Below are positions 35,812-43,716 of a stretch of DNA of 64,000 bases, one piece after another (the stretch's first letter is position 1; every line of letters starts with the position of its first letter). The DNA lies in assembly GCA_964493505.1 (NCBI GenBank), contig CAZBNP010000008.1, forward strand, positions 124,001-188,000. Direction: 5' to 3'. The position numbers and the translations under genes were made by a program. The notes beneath the pieces were generated by a model that worked only from the letters and a program-made list of their open reading frames with translations, did no database searches and was not told the origin of the DNA. The stretch is from Chryseosolibacter sp964493505 (GTDB lineage Bacteria > Bacteroidota > Bacteroidia > Cytophagales > Cyclobacteriaceae).

Positions 35812-35867
35812 TGAATAAAAGTAATATTATATTTAACAATATCAATATGATTATTAATTTTATTCAA
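35811..35867. promoter_or_regulatory. Inverted repeat around the DUF2089 promoter
   Basis: TTGAATAAAA (35811-35820) and TTTTATTCAA (35858-35867) are perfect complements with 37 bases between them. The inner stretch is nearly all A and T and contains ATTGATATTG repeats on the minus strand. The left arm begins at the first base of the DUF2089 start codon, so binding at both arms would close the promoter. Confidence 0.5.
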
Positions 35868-36026
35868 TAATTGTAGACGATAATGATGCAATTTGGTGAG
35901 ATCGCGGGTTTCATCAGGAAAGTCTATTGCCCGGCAGCAAGCTGAAATTGTTGCCGTAAATGGGAGGACCTCATCACCGATTAATTTATATTTTTAATCG
36001 TGATGACTTTTTGGGAACCTTTCAGT

Positions 36027-36785
36027 ATGACCTTACAGTATTGCTCTGACCTGCACCTTGAATTCCCGGAGAATAAAAAGTTTCTCTCGGACAATCCTTT
36101 GCAACCCAAGGGCGATATTCTGTTGCTGGCGGGTGATATTGTTCCGTTTGCTGTGATGGATAAGCATAGCGATTTCTTCAGCTATGTATCCGATCACTTT
36201 GAATCAACTTACTGGGTTCCTGGTAACCACGAATATTATTTCAGTGATGCGTCGCTACGTTCGGGGGAATTACATGAAAAAATCAGAAGCAATGTTCACC
36301 TCATCAATAATAAAGTGGTTGAGTTGGATACAGTGACACTCATTTTCACATCGCTTTGGACGAACATAAGTCCGGTGCGCCAGTGGGTGGTTGAAAAAGG
36401 AATGAGCGATTTCCAGGTGATCAAATATAAAGGCGATGTATTTACAGCTGCGGAGTACAATTTCTTGCACATGGAATGCCTGCATTTTCTGAAAGAGTCG
36501 TTACTCAACCTGAAAGGAGAAAGCAGTGTGGTGGTAACCCACCATGTACCAACTGAATTTCATTATCCGGAGAAGTACAAGGGTAGCTTGATCTCCGAAG
36601 GGTTCGTGGTAGAGTTGTTTTCGCTGATCGAAGAGTCCGGTCCGGATGTCTGGATCTATGGGCATCATCATTCCAATGTGCCAGGCTTTCGGATAGGCGA
36701 TACAGAGCTAACCACCAACCAGTTGGGATACGTACGGCATAAGGAGCACTTGGGATACGAAATATTTAAATATGTAATTTATTGA
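36027..36785 (+). CDS. Calcineurin-like metallophosphoesterase
   Basis: A 252-residue cytoplasmic phosphoesterase. All metal-binding motifs are present in order: DLH (8-10), LAGDIV (35-40), PGNHEYY (about 67-73), VTHHVPTEFH and YGHHHSN. The ATG at 36027 is chosen because DxH then lies a few residues in, as usual; GTG 36000 and ATG 36003 would add 8-9 residues. Substrate is unknown. It lies alone between the DUF2089 operon and the AbiE-like module, and shows the low G+C of that module. Confidence 0.85.
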   Translation: MTLQYCSDLHLEFPENKKFLSDNPLQPKGDILLLAGDIVPFAVMDKHSDFFSYVSDHFESTYWVPGNHEYYFSDASLRSGELHEKIRSNVHLINNKVVELDTVTLIFTSLWTNISPVRQWVVEKGMSDFQVIKYKGDVFTAAEYNFLHMECLHFLKESLLNLKGESSVVVTHHVPTEFHYPEKYKGSLISEGFVVELFSLIEESGPDVWIYGHHHSNVPGFRIGDTELTTNQLGYVRHKEHLGYEIFKYVIY

Positions 36786-36794
36786 TTATCAATA

Positions 36795-36855
36795 TAATAA
36801 ACTTATTATGCAGTAATAAACTAATTAAGTTTATTATGTATATTTGAGTTTATTA
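36795..36855. promoter_or_regulatory. Symmetric four-half-site operator of the AbiE-like module
   Basis: The 9-mer TAATAAACT occurs at 36795-36803 and 36814-36822, and its reverse complement AGTTTATTA at 36828-36836 and 36847-36855. Both direct steps are exactly 19 bases, so the whole 61-base block is a large dyad with a 9-9-base inner inverted repeat and 5-base centre. It ends 8 bases before the first gene of the module and spans its -7 element. AbiEi antitoxins are known to repress their own promoter by binding paired inverted repeats, which this layout fits. Confidence 0.75.
36839..36846 (+). promoter_or_regulatory. -7 promoter element (TAnnTTTG) of the AbiE-like module
   Basis: TATATTTG matches the Bacteroidota -7 consensus exactly and sits in the gap between the third and fourth operator half-sites, 17 bases before the ATG. 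No good TTTG is seen 19-21 bases further upstream. Binding of the antitoxin to either neighbour half-site would mask it. Confidence 0.55.
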
Positions 36856-36863
36856 TTCTGGAT

Positions 36864-37871
36864 ATGAGTGATTTGACTAAATATATGAACGAAGTCCTCG
36901 GAATTGAGGCCTACAGCATTCCAGTGGACAAGCAGCAACTGGGAGGGCTCCCGTTATACATCGGACAGAGCTATGGGTTTGAATCACTCAGACTTTTTAA
37001 CCGCCAGTTATTGCTTGTCAAACCAATTCACGAAGAAGAGCTCAACATACGACAGGTGACAAAGAATATTGACATGCTCCAGGCGCAACGACCAGAACGT
37101 TTGCCGGTCCTCGTACTGAAACAACTAACTGCGCTAAACAGAAAACGGCTGGTTGATAAGGCTGTCAACTTTATCGTTCCTGGTAAACAGATGTTCTTGC
37201 CTGGCCTGTTGATTGATCTTCAGGAAAAGTTCGTCAAACCGAAAAAAGCAAGTAATGAGGTGCTAGTGCCGTCAGCGCAATCTCTGCTGATCTTTCATTT
37301 ACTGCATAAGAATAGCAGGTGGAAGGTAGAAGAAAATTCATTTAAGGTCATTGCTGAAAAATTCAGTTATACCGCAATGTCCATTACCAAAGCGGCAGAT
37401 AATCTTCGGTTTCTGGACCTTGCAGAAATTACCGGGATGAGGGAGAGACGCATACGCTTTCGCTTAGAGCGAAACGAACTTTGGCAACATGGATTGAAAC
37501 GAAAGCTGTTTTCCGATCCGGTGCTGAAAAGATTCTATGTAGATGAAAAGCCTAGGAACAATTATATGCTGATGAGCAACGCCTCGGCCTTGCCGGAATA
37601 TTCCGACATGAATCCAGGCCGGCAAAAATATTTTGCCATGGCCAAGCCAGCATACTATGCCCAGCCAAAAAGCGCATGGAAGAATGTCAACGATTATGAA
37701 GGCAACTATTGTATTGAAGTTTGGAAATACGATCCGTTGACCCTTGTCAATGAGCTCTACAAAGATTCATTGGTAGTAGATCCGCTATCGCTGTATCTGA
37801 GTTTGAAGGACAATAAAGATGAACGGATCGAAATGGCTTTAGAACAAATTATTGAAAGACAATCGTGGTAG
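36864..37871 (+). CDS. AbiEi-like antitoxin/autorepressor of a type IV toxin-antitoxin pair
   Basis: A 335-residue protein followed, with a 7-base overlap, by a nucleotidyltransferase-like gene. Residues about 137-205 look like a winged helix (SAQSLLIFHLLHKN, FSYTAMSITKAADNLRFLDLAEI, then a basic wing RERRIRFRLER). The N-terminal 125 residues form an alpha/beta part without a motif I can name. Gene order, overlap, partner and the large symmetric operator just upstream all agree with AbiE systems, where AbiEi neutralises the toxin and represses the operon. Similarity to AbiEi in sequence itself is weak, so the family name rests mostly on context. Confidence 0.6.
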   Translation: MSDLTKYMNEVLGIEAYSIPVDKQQLGGLPLYIGQSYGFESLRLFNRQLLLVKPIHEEELNIRQVTKNIDMLQAQRPERLPVLVLKQLTALNRKRLVDKAVNFIVPGKQMFLPGLLIDLQEKFVKPKKASNEVLVPSAQSLLIFHLLHKNSRWKVEENSFKVIAEKFSYTAMSITKAADNLRFLDLAEITGMRERRIRFRLERNELWQHGLKRKLFSDPVLKRFYVDEKPRNNYMLMSNASALPEYSDMNPGRQKYFAMAKPAYYAQPKSAWKNVNDYEGNYCIEVWKYDPLTLVNELYKDSLVVDPLSLYLSLKDNKDERIEMALEQIIERQSW

Positions 37872-38635
37872 TAGGATTAGAAACATTCAAGGAATATTTC
37901 AAAGATTTTAAAGACTGCTACCTGATCATTGGCGGAACTGCGTGCGATATTGTCATTGAGGAGGCAAACTTCACACCCCGTGCTACAAATGATATTGATG
38001 TCATTCTGATCGTCGAGGCCATCACTCCCGAATTTGTAAAACGCTTCTGGCAGTTTGTTAAAGCAGGGCAATATACCGATCAACAAAAGGAAACGGGAAT
38101 GAGGAACTGTTATCGGTTTAAAAAACCCAAGATTGTAGATTTCCCCAAACAGGTGGAATTGTTCTGCAGGGTACCGGATGTTATTGATGTAAATGATGGT
38201 GCGCACTTAACTCCGATACCGATAGAAGAAGGGTTGTCCAGCTTGTCTGCAATTCTTTTGGATGAAAACTATTACGACTACACCAGAGAACATAGCATGA
38301 AGACGGATGATGTATGTCACGCCAGTCCCGAAGCATTAATCTGTTTGAAGGCCTTTGCCTATCTGAGTAACAAGGCGAGAAAGGAAGGTGGGCAAGATGT
38401 TAAGAATGAAGACATCGTAAAGCACAAGTACGATGTGTTCAGATTAACACTCATGTTGATACCTGATGAAACATTCGAACTTCCTGAATCCATTAAAAAG
38501 GATCTGCAACAGTTTGTTGATGTAGTAAAGACTGACCTTCCGGATTCTACCATTTTCAAGGCGAATGGCTTCGGTACGCAGGATATGCATGCTGTGTTTA
38601 ATCAATTGGTTATATCCTTTGGCCTTAGCATTTAA
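37865..38635 (+). CDS. AbiEii-like nucleotidyltransferase toxin
   Basis: A 256-residue protein starting at a GTG that overlaps the previous stop. It has the nucleotidyltransferase core: GGTA at 23-26 and, 16 residues later, the metal-binding DID at 43-45 (ATNDIDV). Further on, ALICLKAFAYL and KHKYDVFRL resemble the lysine and K-x-x-D regions of the AbiEii/AbiGii (DUF1814) group. Members of this group act as toxins that modify tRNA or other targets with nucleotides. With the upstream repressor-like gene it forms a probable anti-phage toxin-antitoxin module. Housekeeping transferase activity cannot be excluded. Confidence 0.68.
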   Translation: MVVGLETFKEYFKDFKDCYLIIGGTACDIVIEEANFTPRATNDIDVILIVEAITPEFVKRFWQFVKAGQYTDQQKETGMRNCYRFKKPKIVDFPKQVELFCRVPDVIDVNDGAHLTPIPIEEGLSSLSAILLDENYYDYTREHSMKTDDVCHASPEALICLKAFAYLSNKARKEGGQDVKNEDIVKHKYDVFRLTLMLIPDETFELPESIKKDLQQFVDVVKTDLPDSTIFKANGFGTQDMHAVFNQLVISFGLSI

Positions 38636-38710
38636 TGAGCAAGAAAAAAGCACATCGAATTACATGGATGCGATTGGAGGATTTTGGGCCTAACACGTAA
38701 AAATAATGAT

Positions 38711-39112
38711 ATGGCAAGAGTACAGAAAACATCAAAACAAATGAACGTTATCCTTTGGCTTGCACAAGGACTTTTGGCCCTAACTTTCATTTGGGCAGGA
38801 TCTGTGAAGATATTTCAACCCGAAGAATTGCCATTCGCCTGGGTAAAAGATAATCCAGGCCTGGTTTCATTCACCGGGGTCGTTGATCTGTTAGCGGGAA
38901 CTGGAATAATATTTCCAACCTTGATTCGTATGCAACCTAAACTGATGATCTATGCAGCCTACGGAATTATCGTTCTTATGATAGCGGCATGTATTTTTCA
39001 TGTCGCAAGAGGTGAAGCAAAAGACATCGGCTTTAATATTTTGATGGCTCTTATTGCTGCATTTGTAGCTTGGGGCAGGCAAACAAAAGCACCGATCATC
39101 CCCGGAAAGTAA
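38711..39112 (+). CDS. DoxX-like family membrane protein
   Basis: A 133-residue protein with four membrane segments, the family start LWLAQGLLALTFIWAGSVKIF, and the charged loop PEELPFAWVKDNP typical of DoxX-like proteins. The ATG at 38711 is used; a TTG at 38684 adds nine residues and lies only 3 bases after a GGAGG. Members are thought to take part in redox or stress functions at the inner membrane. It follows the AbiE-like module by 75 bases and is followed by a terminator-like hairpin. Confidence 0.82.
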   Translation: MARVQKTSKQMNVILWLAQGLLALTFIWAGSVKIFQPEELPFAWVKDNPGLVSFTGVVDLLAGTGIIFPTLIRMQPKLMIYAAYGIIVLMIAACIFHVARGEAKDIGFNILMALIAAFVAWGRQTKAPIIPGK

Positions 39113-39169
39113 GAACAGGCAGCGTAAGTCCGCTGAACCAGGCTCAAACAGTGCGTATCGGGCAATCAG

Positions 39170-39198
39170 GGTGTGCCGTGCACGGCGTAACCTTTTTT
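39170..39198 (+). terminator. Probable rho-independent terminator after the DoxX-like gene
   Basis: GCCG-TGCA-CGGC (39175-39186) is a perfect palindrome, flanked by GGT (39170-39172) and ACC (39190-39192) that extend the stem past a small internal loop, and followed by six T (39193-39198). It is 58 bases past the stop codon. The opposite strand has no T-run, so it serves the plus strand. Confidence 0.6.
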
Positions 39199-39257
39199 CT
39201 CAGGTCGGGCAACGTGGAGATGGCTTCGAATTGTTATTTAAATACTTTTAATATTGT

Positions 39258-40151
39258 TTAGTGAGGAGCGTCTTCAATTTGCTTCAGCACACGTCGGAGG
39301 CCCTCGATTTCCGAGCGTAGCCCTTCTTTTGCATCCCGGTTTTCATCGTGATTGATGATGCCGATCGGTCCGTCGTAGCCACTTTCAAGTATGATTCGGA
39401 TCATGTGCTGTTCAACATTGCCCTCGCCGATGCCGACCGCGTGCTTGTCGTCGTCGCTCCGGATACCCGCTACGTTTATCGCCATCAGGTGCGGTTTGAT
39501 CCTTGGAAAGAATTCGGGAAACCGTTTGTGATGCTCCACACCATGGTGGAAATTGTACACGAGCCCGATGTTAGATCGGTTGAGATGAGAAAGGATAGCC
39601 AGTTGATTCTCCGGTTCACCAAACCATCTCCTGTGATTGTACAGGCCGACCGTACAACCGAGTGATGCAGCGCGGTCGGCGATGTAGGCGACCGGTTCCG
39701 CCATTGCGACCACTTTTTCCGTCTGCTTCAGGGAGTCAAAGCCCGGCCACTCCCATATAAGCAACCACAGTTGTGTCTTTATGGCATTGCGCTCGAGGAA
39801 GTCGAACACTGCCTGAACATCCGTATCGTTAGCAGCGTCGCGCCCGGAAACCATCCAGAACGCCTGCAACTTAATGCCGCGTTCGTTCAATGCATTCCAC
39901 TCTTCATCAAAGGTTGGGATATGCTTTTTGCGCCAGTCGTACGCAAGCATTGTGATTCCCAGCTCTTGCAACATTTCGGCGCGCTCCGCGGGGCCCCGTG
40001 CTTTTGCGTCGTACGGAACGATGCACCAGGCAACGAGGTTGTCGCGTGAAAACAGAGAGCTTTGCAAATCACAATGCCATAGGAGTAACCCCAGGAATGA
40101 CCCGAGCACGAGAGGCGTCAGCCGGTAACGGAAAGATTTATTCCGGGACAT
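39258..40151 (-). CDS. Sugar phosphate isomerase/epimerase-like TIM-barrel protein (exported)
   Basis: A 297-residue protein of the xylose isomerase-like TIM-barrel family (AP_endonuc_2). The N-terminus has a signal or lipoprotein-like segment (about 10-27, with HC at 26-27), so it probably acts in the periplasm, unlike most isomerases. Family features are ELGITMLAYDWR, GLYNHRRWFGEP (metal-binding histidine region), NFHHGVEHHKRFPEFFPRIKPHL and GYDGPIGIINHDENRD near the end. It overlaps the upstream metallohydrolase gene by 14 bases and is the last gene of the minus-strand locus. Exported members are common in Bacteroidota and may act on keto-sugars. Confidence 0.82.
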   Translation of the reverse strand: MSRNKSFRYRLTPLVLGSFLGLLLWHCDLQSSLFSRDNLVAWCIVPYDAKARGPAERAEMLQELGITMLAYDWRKKHIPTFDEEWNALNERGIKLQAFWMVSGRDAANDTDVQAVFDFLERNAIKTQLWLLIWEWPGFDSLKQTEKVVAMAEPVAYIADRAASLGCTVGLYNHRRWFGEPENQLAILSHLNRSNIGLVYNFHHGVEHHKRFPEFFPRIKPHLMAINVAGIRSDDDKHAVGIGEGNVEQHMIRIILESGYDGPIGIINHDENRDAKEGLRSEIEGLRRVLKQIEDAPH

Positions 40152-42093
40152 CGGTCTGTTTTTTTGAACTGTCGTAGGCGCGGATGTCCCAGTTCACGCG
40201 GGCGAGCACTGATTTAAGCTTCTGGTATTGCAATGCTTCCCACGGAACTTGTCCCGGTTGGATGCCGGGATATTCCTTTACCCATTGTAACGTGTACACG
40301 TACTCCATGACATCCAGCAGGGGCGGATATTCGTAGAACAGCCACTGCTGATGCCTTGTTCCGTCAGGCGTTGTGAACCTGACGTCGATGGTCGGGGGAG
40401 CAGCGATATGAAACCGTCCTTTCCGGTCCGTCGTCACGGTTGCTATCATGCTATCGACATCCCAGATTTCCACCGGTATGTTTGCCAAGGTCAGACCTTT
40501 TTCATCCTTCAGCGTCGCCGTGATCGCTGACACGATGCGTGCAGGAGGGGTGCTCCCTGCTGTTCTGAAATAGACGGGCGCCGTGAAGCTGACCCCGGTG
40601 TTCTTACTATAGTCATAATTGAATTCATTAAGACACCGGTCGGCGTACGACATAACATCAAATTGAGTTTCTTCCTGTGGATAGATTTTGCCGTACGATT
40701 TCACAACATACCATGCCGTTTCCTCTTCTGTCACTTCAAACCGATGGGAAATGATTTTTTTCTTTTCCTCTCGGACATCGACTCGTTGCATAGGCTTTCC
40801 ATTTCGATACAGGACCAGGAAAGAAACGTACTCGTCAGCAACGGGCTCGCTATACACTGTGACGTCGATGGTATGTTTTTGTCCGTCGGCTGGCAATTCA
40901 GTTCCCGGTGGGAGACCGTCAACGGTGAGTATCATGATAGCTTTCCCCGACAGGGTAGTGCGACCGCGCCTGATATTGGTCAGGAGGGAGTCGTAATGAA
41001 ATTTCGTCGCACCGGTTTTCGCGTAGGTCAACATCCGGTAGCCAAGACTTCCACCACTGATGTTCCCGTCCGTTTCGGCCACCGGCACGAGGCGATAGCC
41101 AAGATTCAGCGTATGGAACCACAGATTTTGATAGAAGATGTTGTCTTTGTGGTCGCCCATAACCACGATGCCGTCATACGATTGTGCGGCAAGGAGGTCA
41201 AATGCCAGGTCTGCGGCGAGATTCGTTACCGGGAAGAGTTGGTCTGTGCCGTCATTCCACCAACGGGTTGGATGGGCGGCGGCGGAAAAGGCGCCGGCAC
41301 GGCGGTTGCGCAAGCGGTCAACAAACGGAGGATGCCAACGCGGTCGCAGTGTTTGCCTGAGATCGATGGTTCCGCGTTTTCGAACATGTAGACTTTTCAT
41401 CGAATCGACCAAAGCGGGGTCATGCCACTTAAGATAGTCGCGAAAGGGCTCTTTGAGGCCGGGGTGATTGACATACCACGTGTGACCGTATCGGAGCTTT
41501 GGTGTCTCCGCTCCAAACCGCAGGCTAAGGTTGGGTGTACTGTTGGCCCGGAAATAGCTGAGTAGTGAATCGTAACTCACAGGCATACGAAGACCGAAGA
41601 GCCAGCCCTGTCCGAGGTCAAGATGATCGATACCCAGCGCCGCACAATACGGATACAGGTAGGGCGGGCGATTGATCGAGTCGTAACCGTTTAGATGGTT
41701 ATGACTATCAAAGGAGAAGTAACCGAGACCGTGGAGGTCGAGCCGGGGATTCAGGGAGATGTTACATGTATCCACCCCACCACTTATATCAAGCGATATT
41801 ACGACTTCATCGCATTCATGATTCCAGGCGCTTATTGTAAGGCGCTCCGATGGAACCTTTAGCTGAAGAGGAGAGAAGGTCGGGAATCCCTTCGGCCCCC
41901 GGCGATGGTACCACCCGCCAATGTTGGCGTCGATCTCACTTGAGATCGTAACCCAGGCGGGCAGAGGTTGACCTGTTTTTGCATCCGTGATGATGACGAC
42001 GAGATTCGTCGAGTCAGTTTCGGGCGTTTGGGCCTGGCTACCAGCCGCCAGAGACCAAACGCAGATAGGCAGTAAATATCTCAGTATTTTCAT
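40138..42093 (-). CDS. CehA/McbA-type metallohydrolase (PHP-like), exported
   Basis: A 651-residue exported protein; the ATG at 42093 overlaps the upstream stop (ATGA) and gives a good signal peptide ending in SQAQ. An N-terminal beta domain (about 28-120, VIITDAKTGQPLPAWVTI) precedes a PHP-like domain that begins with FSFDSHNHLNG (His131 and His133 as metal ligands) and includes GIDHLDLGQGW and AAAHPTRWW. A C-terminal beta domain (about 540-620) resembles a carboxypeptidase-regulatory fold (DEKGLTLANIPVEIWD). CehA/McbA enzymes hydrolyse phosphodiester or ester bonds. Its place between an isomerase and a glycosidase in a locus with an alkaline phosphatase suggests a phosphorylated glycan (inference). 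Confidence 0.7.
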   Translation of the reverse strand: MKILRYLLPICVWSLAAGSQAQTPETDSTNLVVIITDAKTGQPLPAWVTISSEIDANIGGWYHRRGPKGFPTFSPLQLKVPSERLTISAWNHECDEVVISLDISGGVDTCNISLNPRLDLHGLGYFSFDSHNHLNGYDSINRPPYLYPYCAALGIDHLDLGQGWLFGLRMPVSYDSLLSYFRANSTPNLSLRFGAETPKLRYGHTWYVNHPGLKEPFRDYLKWHDPALVDSMKSLHVRKRGTIDLRQTLRPRWHPPFVDRLRNRRAGAFSAAAHPTRWWNDGTDQLFPVTNLAADLAFDLLAAQSYDGIVVMGDHKDNIFYQNLWFHTLNLGYRLVPVAETDGNISGGSLGYRMLTYAKTGATKFHYDSLLTNIRRGRTTLSGKAIMILTVDGLPPGTELPADGQKHTIDVTVYSEPVADEYVSFLVLYRNGKPMQRVDVREEKKKIISHRFEVTEEETAWYVVKSYGKIYPQEETQFDVMSYADRCLNEFNYDYSKNTGVSFTAPVYFRTAGSTPPARIVSAITATLKDEKGLTLANIPVEIWDVDSMIATVTTDRKGRFHIAAPPTIDVRFTTPDGTRHQQWLFYEYPPLLDVMEYVYTLQWVKEYPGIQPGQVPWEALQYQKLKSVLARVNWDIRAYDSSKKQTDVPE

Positions 42094-43676
42094 GGGGCAC
42101 TTTTCTTCGGCGTGATTGTAATGGTCCGTGTCCCACCTTTCCATTTCACCGTCAGCGTGAGGGGCACGGTCGATGATGCGCTAATTACAGGCGTTTCCAT
42201 TTCGCTTTTCCGGGGCTCGCACATGAGATCCACGGTCGCATTAAGCCCGAAAGGAAGGTGCGTGATACCGTGGCGCTCGAGCAACCGAACATCCCAGGTA
42301 ATGCTGTCGTTTGGAACATCGGACCTTATACCGAGGATGTTCTCGATAAAAATGGAAACCGGCGACACCCCTGAGAATCCGACGAAGTCGGGGCGGCTAT
42401 TCTTTGGGATAAAGCCGGCTTCGGGCGCGTAGTTCTCCCAGATGGTACCCGTCTTCCGGTATCTGTCCACGACACGATGCAGATGGTTCCTGGCGATAAC
42501 ATGCGCAAGCGAATCTTTGCCGTAAACAACCAACCCTTTCAGTGTCATAAAGTTTGTGATCGCCCACACTCCCCCTCGCCAATATTCGCCCTCGTCCGCG
42601 TACCCGGGCGTATCGGCGGAGAGACTCGGTATGCGGTGGTGTCTGGCGAATTCGCCAGAATCGGCGAGATGTGCGCAAAATCTCTCGACCCGGCTGTCGG
42701 GTACTATGCCGGCTAACAGCGACCAGTATGCGCCAATCGACTTAACATCCGACAAGGAGCCATCGCGAAAACGATCGACATAGAATCCGATTGCGTCATT
42801 CCACATGTCATTGTTTACTGTCTTCTTCAGTATTGAATATTCCTCTTCGATGTCGTGAATCTCATCCCGCCTTCCGAGCAGGTCGGCCATTTCGAGGAGA
42901 ATCTTATCCATATAAAGTTGCTGTAGGGTGATGTCGATCCACGACATGTGACCATGGTCGAACTCGGGCGAATACCCCGAGGGAAGTCGCGGCTGGTTGT
43001 CCATACCTGAACTCCATCCGTTGGCAAAGTAGGAGCCATCCTGCCAGGTGCGGTATTTTTTTACCCATTGCTTGTTTGCCACCAACACGGGAAAGACCTG
43101 AGCAAGTCGTTCCAGATCACCCGAAACCTGAAAATACTCCCACTCACCCCACGGAAAAATATTGGGACCGGTACTGGAAAGGTCAAAACGCGCGAACTGC
43201 TCCGATCCGTCGCGCTCGTTAATCTCCCGGCTGATGTAACCATCCGGATGTTGCTTCGCATAGAAGTTTTCAAGCGACTGCTGGTAAGGAAATGCCTGCA
43301 GGCCGTACTTCCAGTACATGAACATAAAGACGTGCCCCCACATGAAGATGTGGTTATTGAATCCTGTGGTTACATAATTGGCGACAAAGCCGCTTTCCGG
43401 TTCTGGTTGCCGAAGGTTGCTGAAGGCGATCTCCCATGCTTTCCAATAGCAGTTGATATAGTCATCGTGCCCATCCCACACGGGCTGGGGAAGCTGCTTT
43501 CGTACCTGTTGAAAGACGGGCAATTCCGCCGGGGTGTATTCCTTTTTCGTGAAAGTATTCTCCGGAACGAAGTGATTGCGCACATACCGTTCCATAAACG
43601 GTGAGTCTGACCTGTACTGCGCGCTCGCACCAGACACTGCTGCGAATAATAGAAATGTGGATATAAAAAGTCTCAT
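42090..43676 (-). CDS. MGH1/GH63-like glycoside hydrolase, exported
   Basis: A 528-residue exported enzyme from the ATG at 43676, which gives a signal peptide ending in SGASAQ; an open frame reaches back to 43850 across the neighbouring gene's end. The body is an (alpha/alpha)6 barrel of the mannosyl-oligosaccharide glucosidase-like group: WDGHDDYINCYWKAWEIAF, FNNHIFMWGHVFMFMYWKYG, GHMSWIDITLQQLYMDKILLEMA, GYADEGEYWRGGVWAITNFM and the terminal GFSGVSPVSIFIENILG. It ends in a short beta segment. Such enzymes remove terminal alpha-linked sugars. It lies downstream of the phosphatase gene (40-base gap) and overlaps the next gene. Confidence 0.78.
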   Translation of the reverse strand: MRLFISTFLLFAAVSGASAQYRSDSPFMERYVRNHFVPENTFTKKEYTPAELPVFQQVRKQLPQPVWDGHDDYINCYWKAWEIAFSNLRQPEPESGFVANYVTTGFNNHIFMWGHVFMFMYWKYGLQAFPYQQSLENFYAKQHPDGYISREINERDGSEQFARFDLSSTGPNIFPWGEWEYFQVSGDLERLAQVFPVLVANKQWVKKYRTWQDGSYFANGWSSGMDNQPRLPSGYSPEFDHGHMSWIDITLQQLYMDKILLEMADLLGRRDEIHDIEEEYSILKKTVNNDMWNDAIGFYVDRFRDGSLSDVKSIGAYWSLLAGIVPDSRVERFCAHLADSGEFARHHRIPSLSADTPGYADEGEYWRGGVWAITNFMTLKGLVVYGKDSLAHVIARNHLHRVVDRYRKTGTIWENYAPEAGFIPKNSRPDFVGFSGVSPVSIFIENILGIRSDVPNDSITWDVRLLERHGITHLPFGLNATVDLMCEPRKSEMETPVISASSTVPLTLTVKWKGGTRTITITPKKSAP

Positions 43677-43716
43677 TTCCTGAGTGTAAAAATAATTTAG
43701 TATTGACGTTGGGGTG

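Noticed and set aside
36795..36855. Four short repeats considered as a small CRISPR-like array
   Set aside because: The units are 9 bases, two are inverted, and the spacing is 10 bases; this is operator geometry and no cas gene is present.
40663..41391. Plus-strand open frame of 242 codons inside the metallohydrolase gene
   Set aside because: The minus-strand protein has signal peptide and metal motifs; the plus frame has none and is a G+C-driven shadow.
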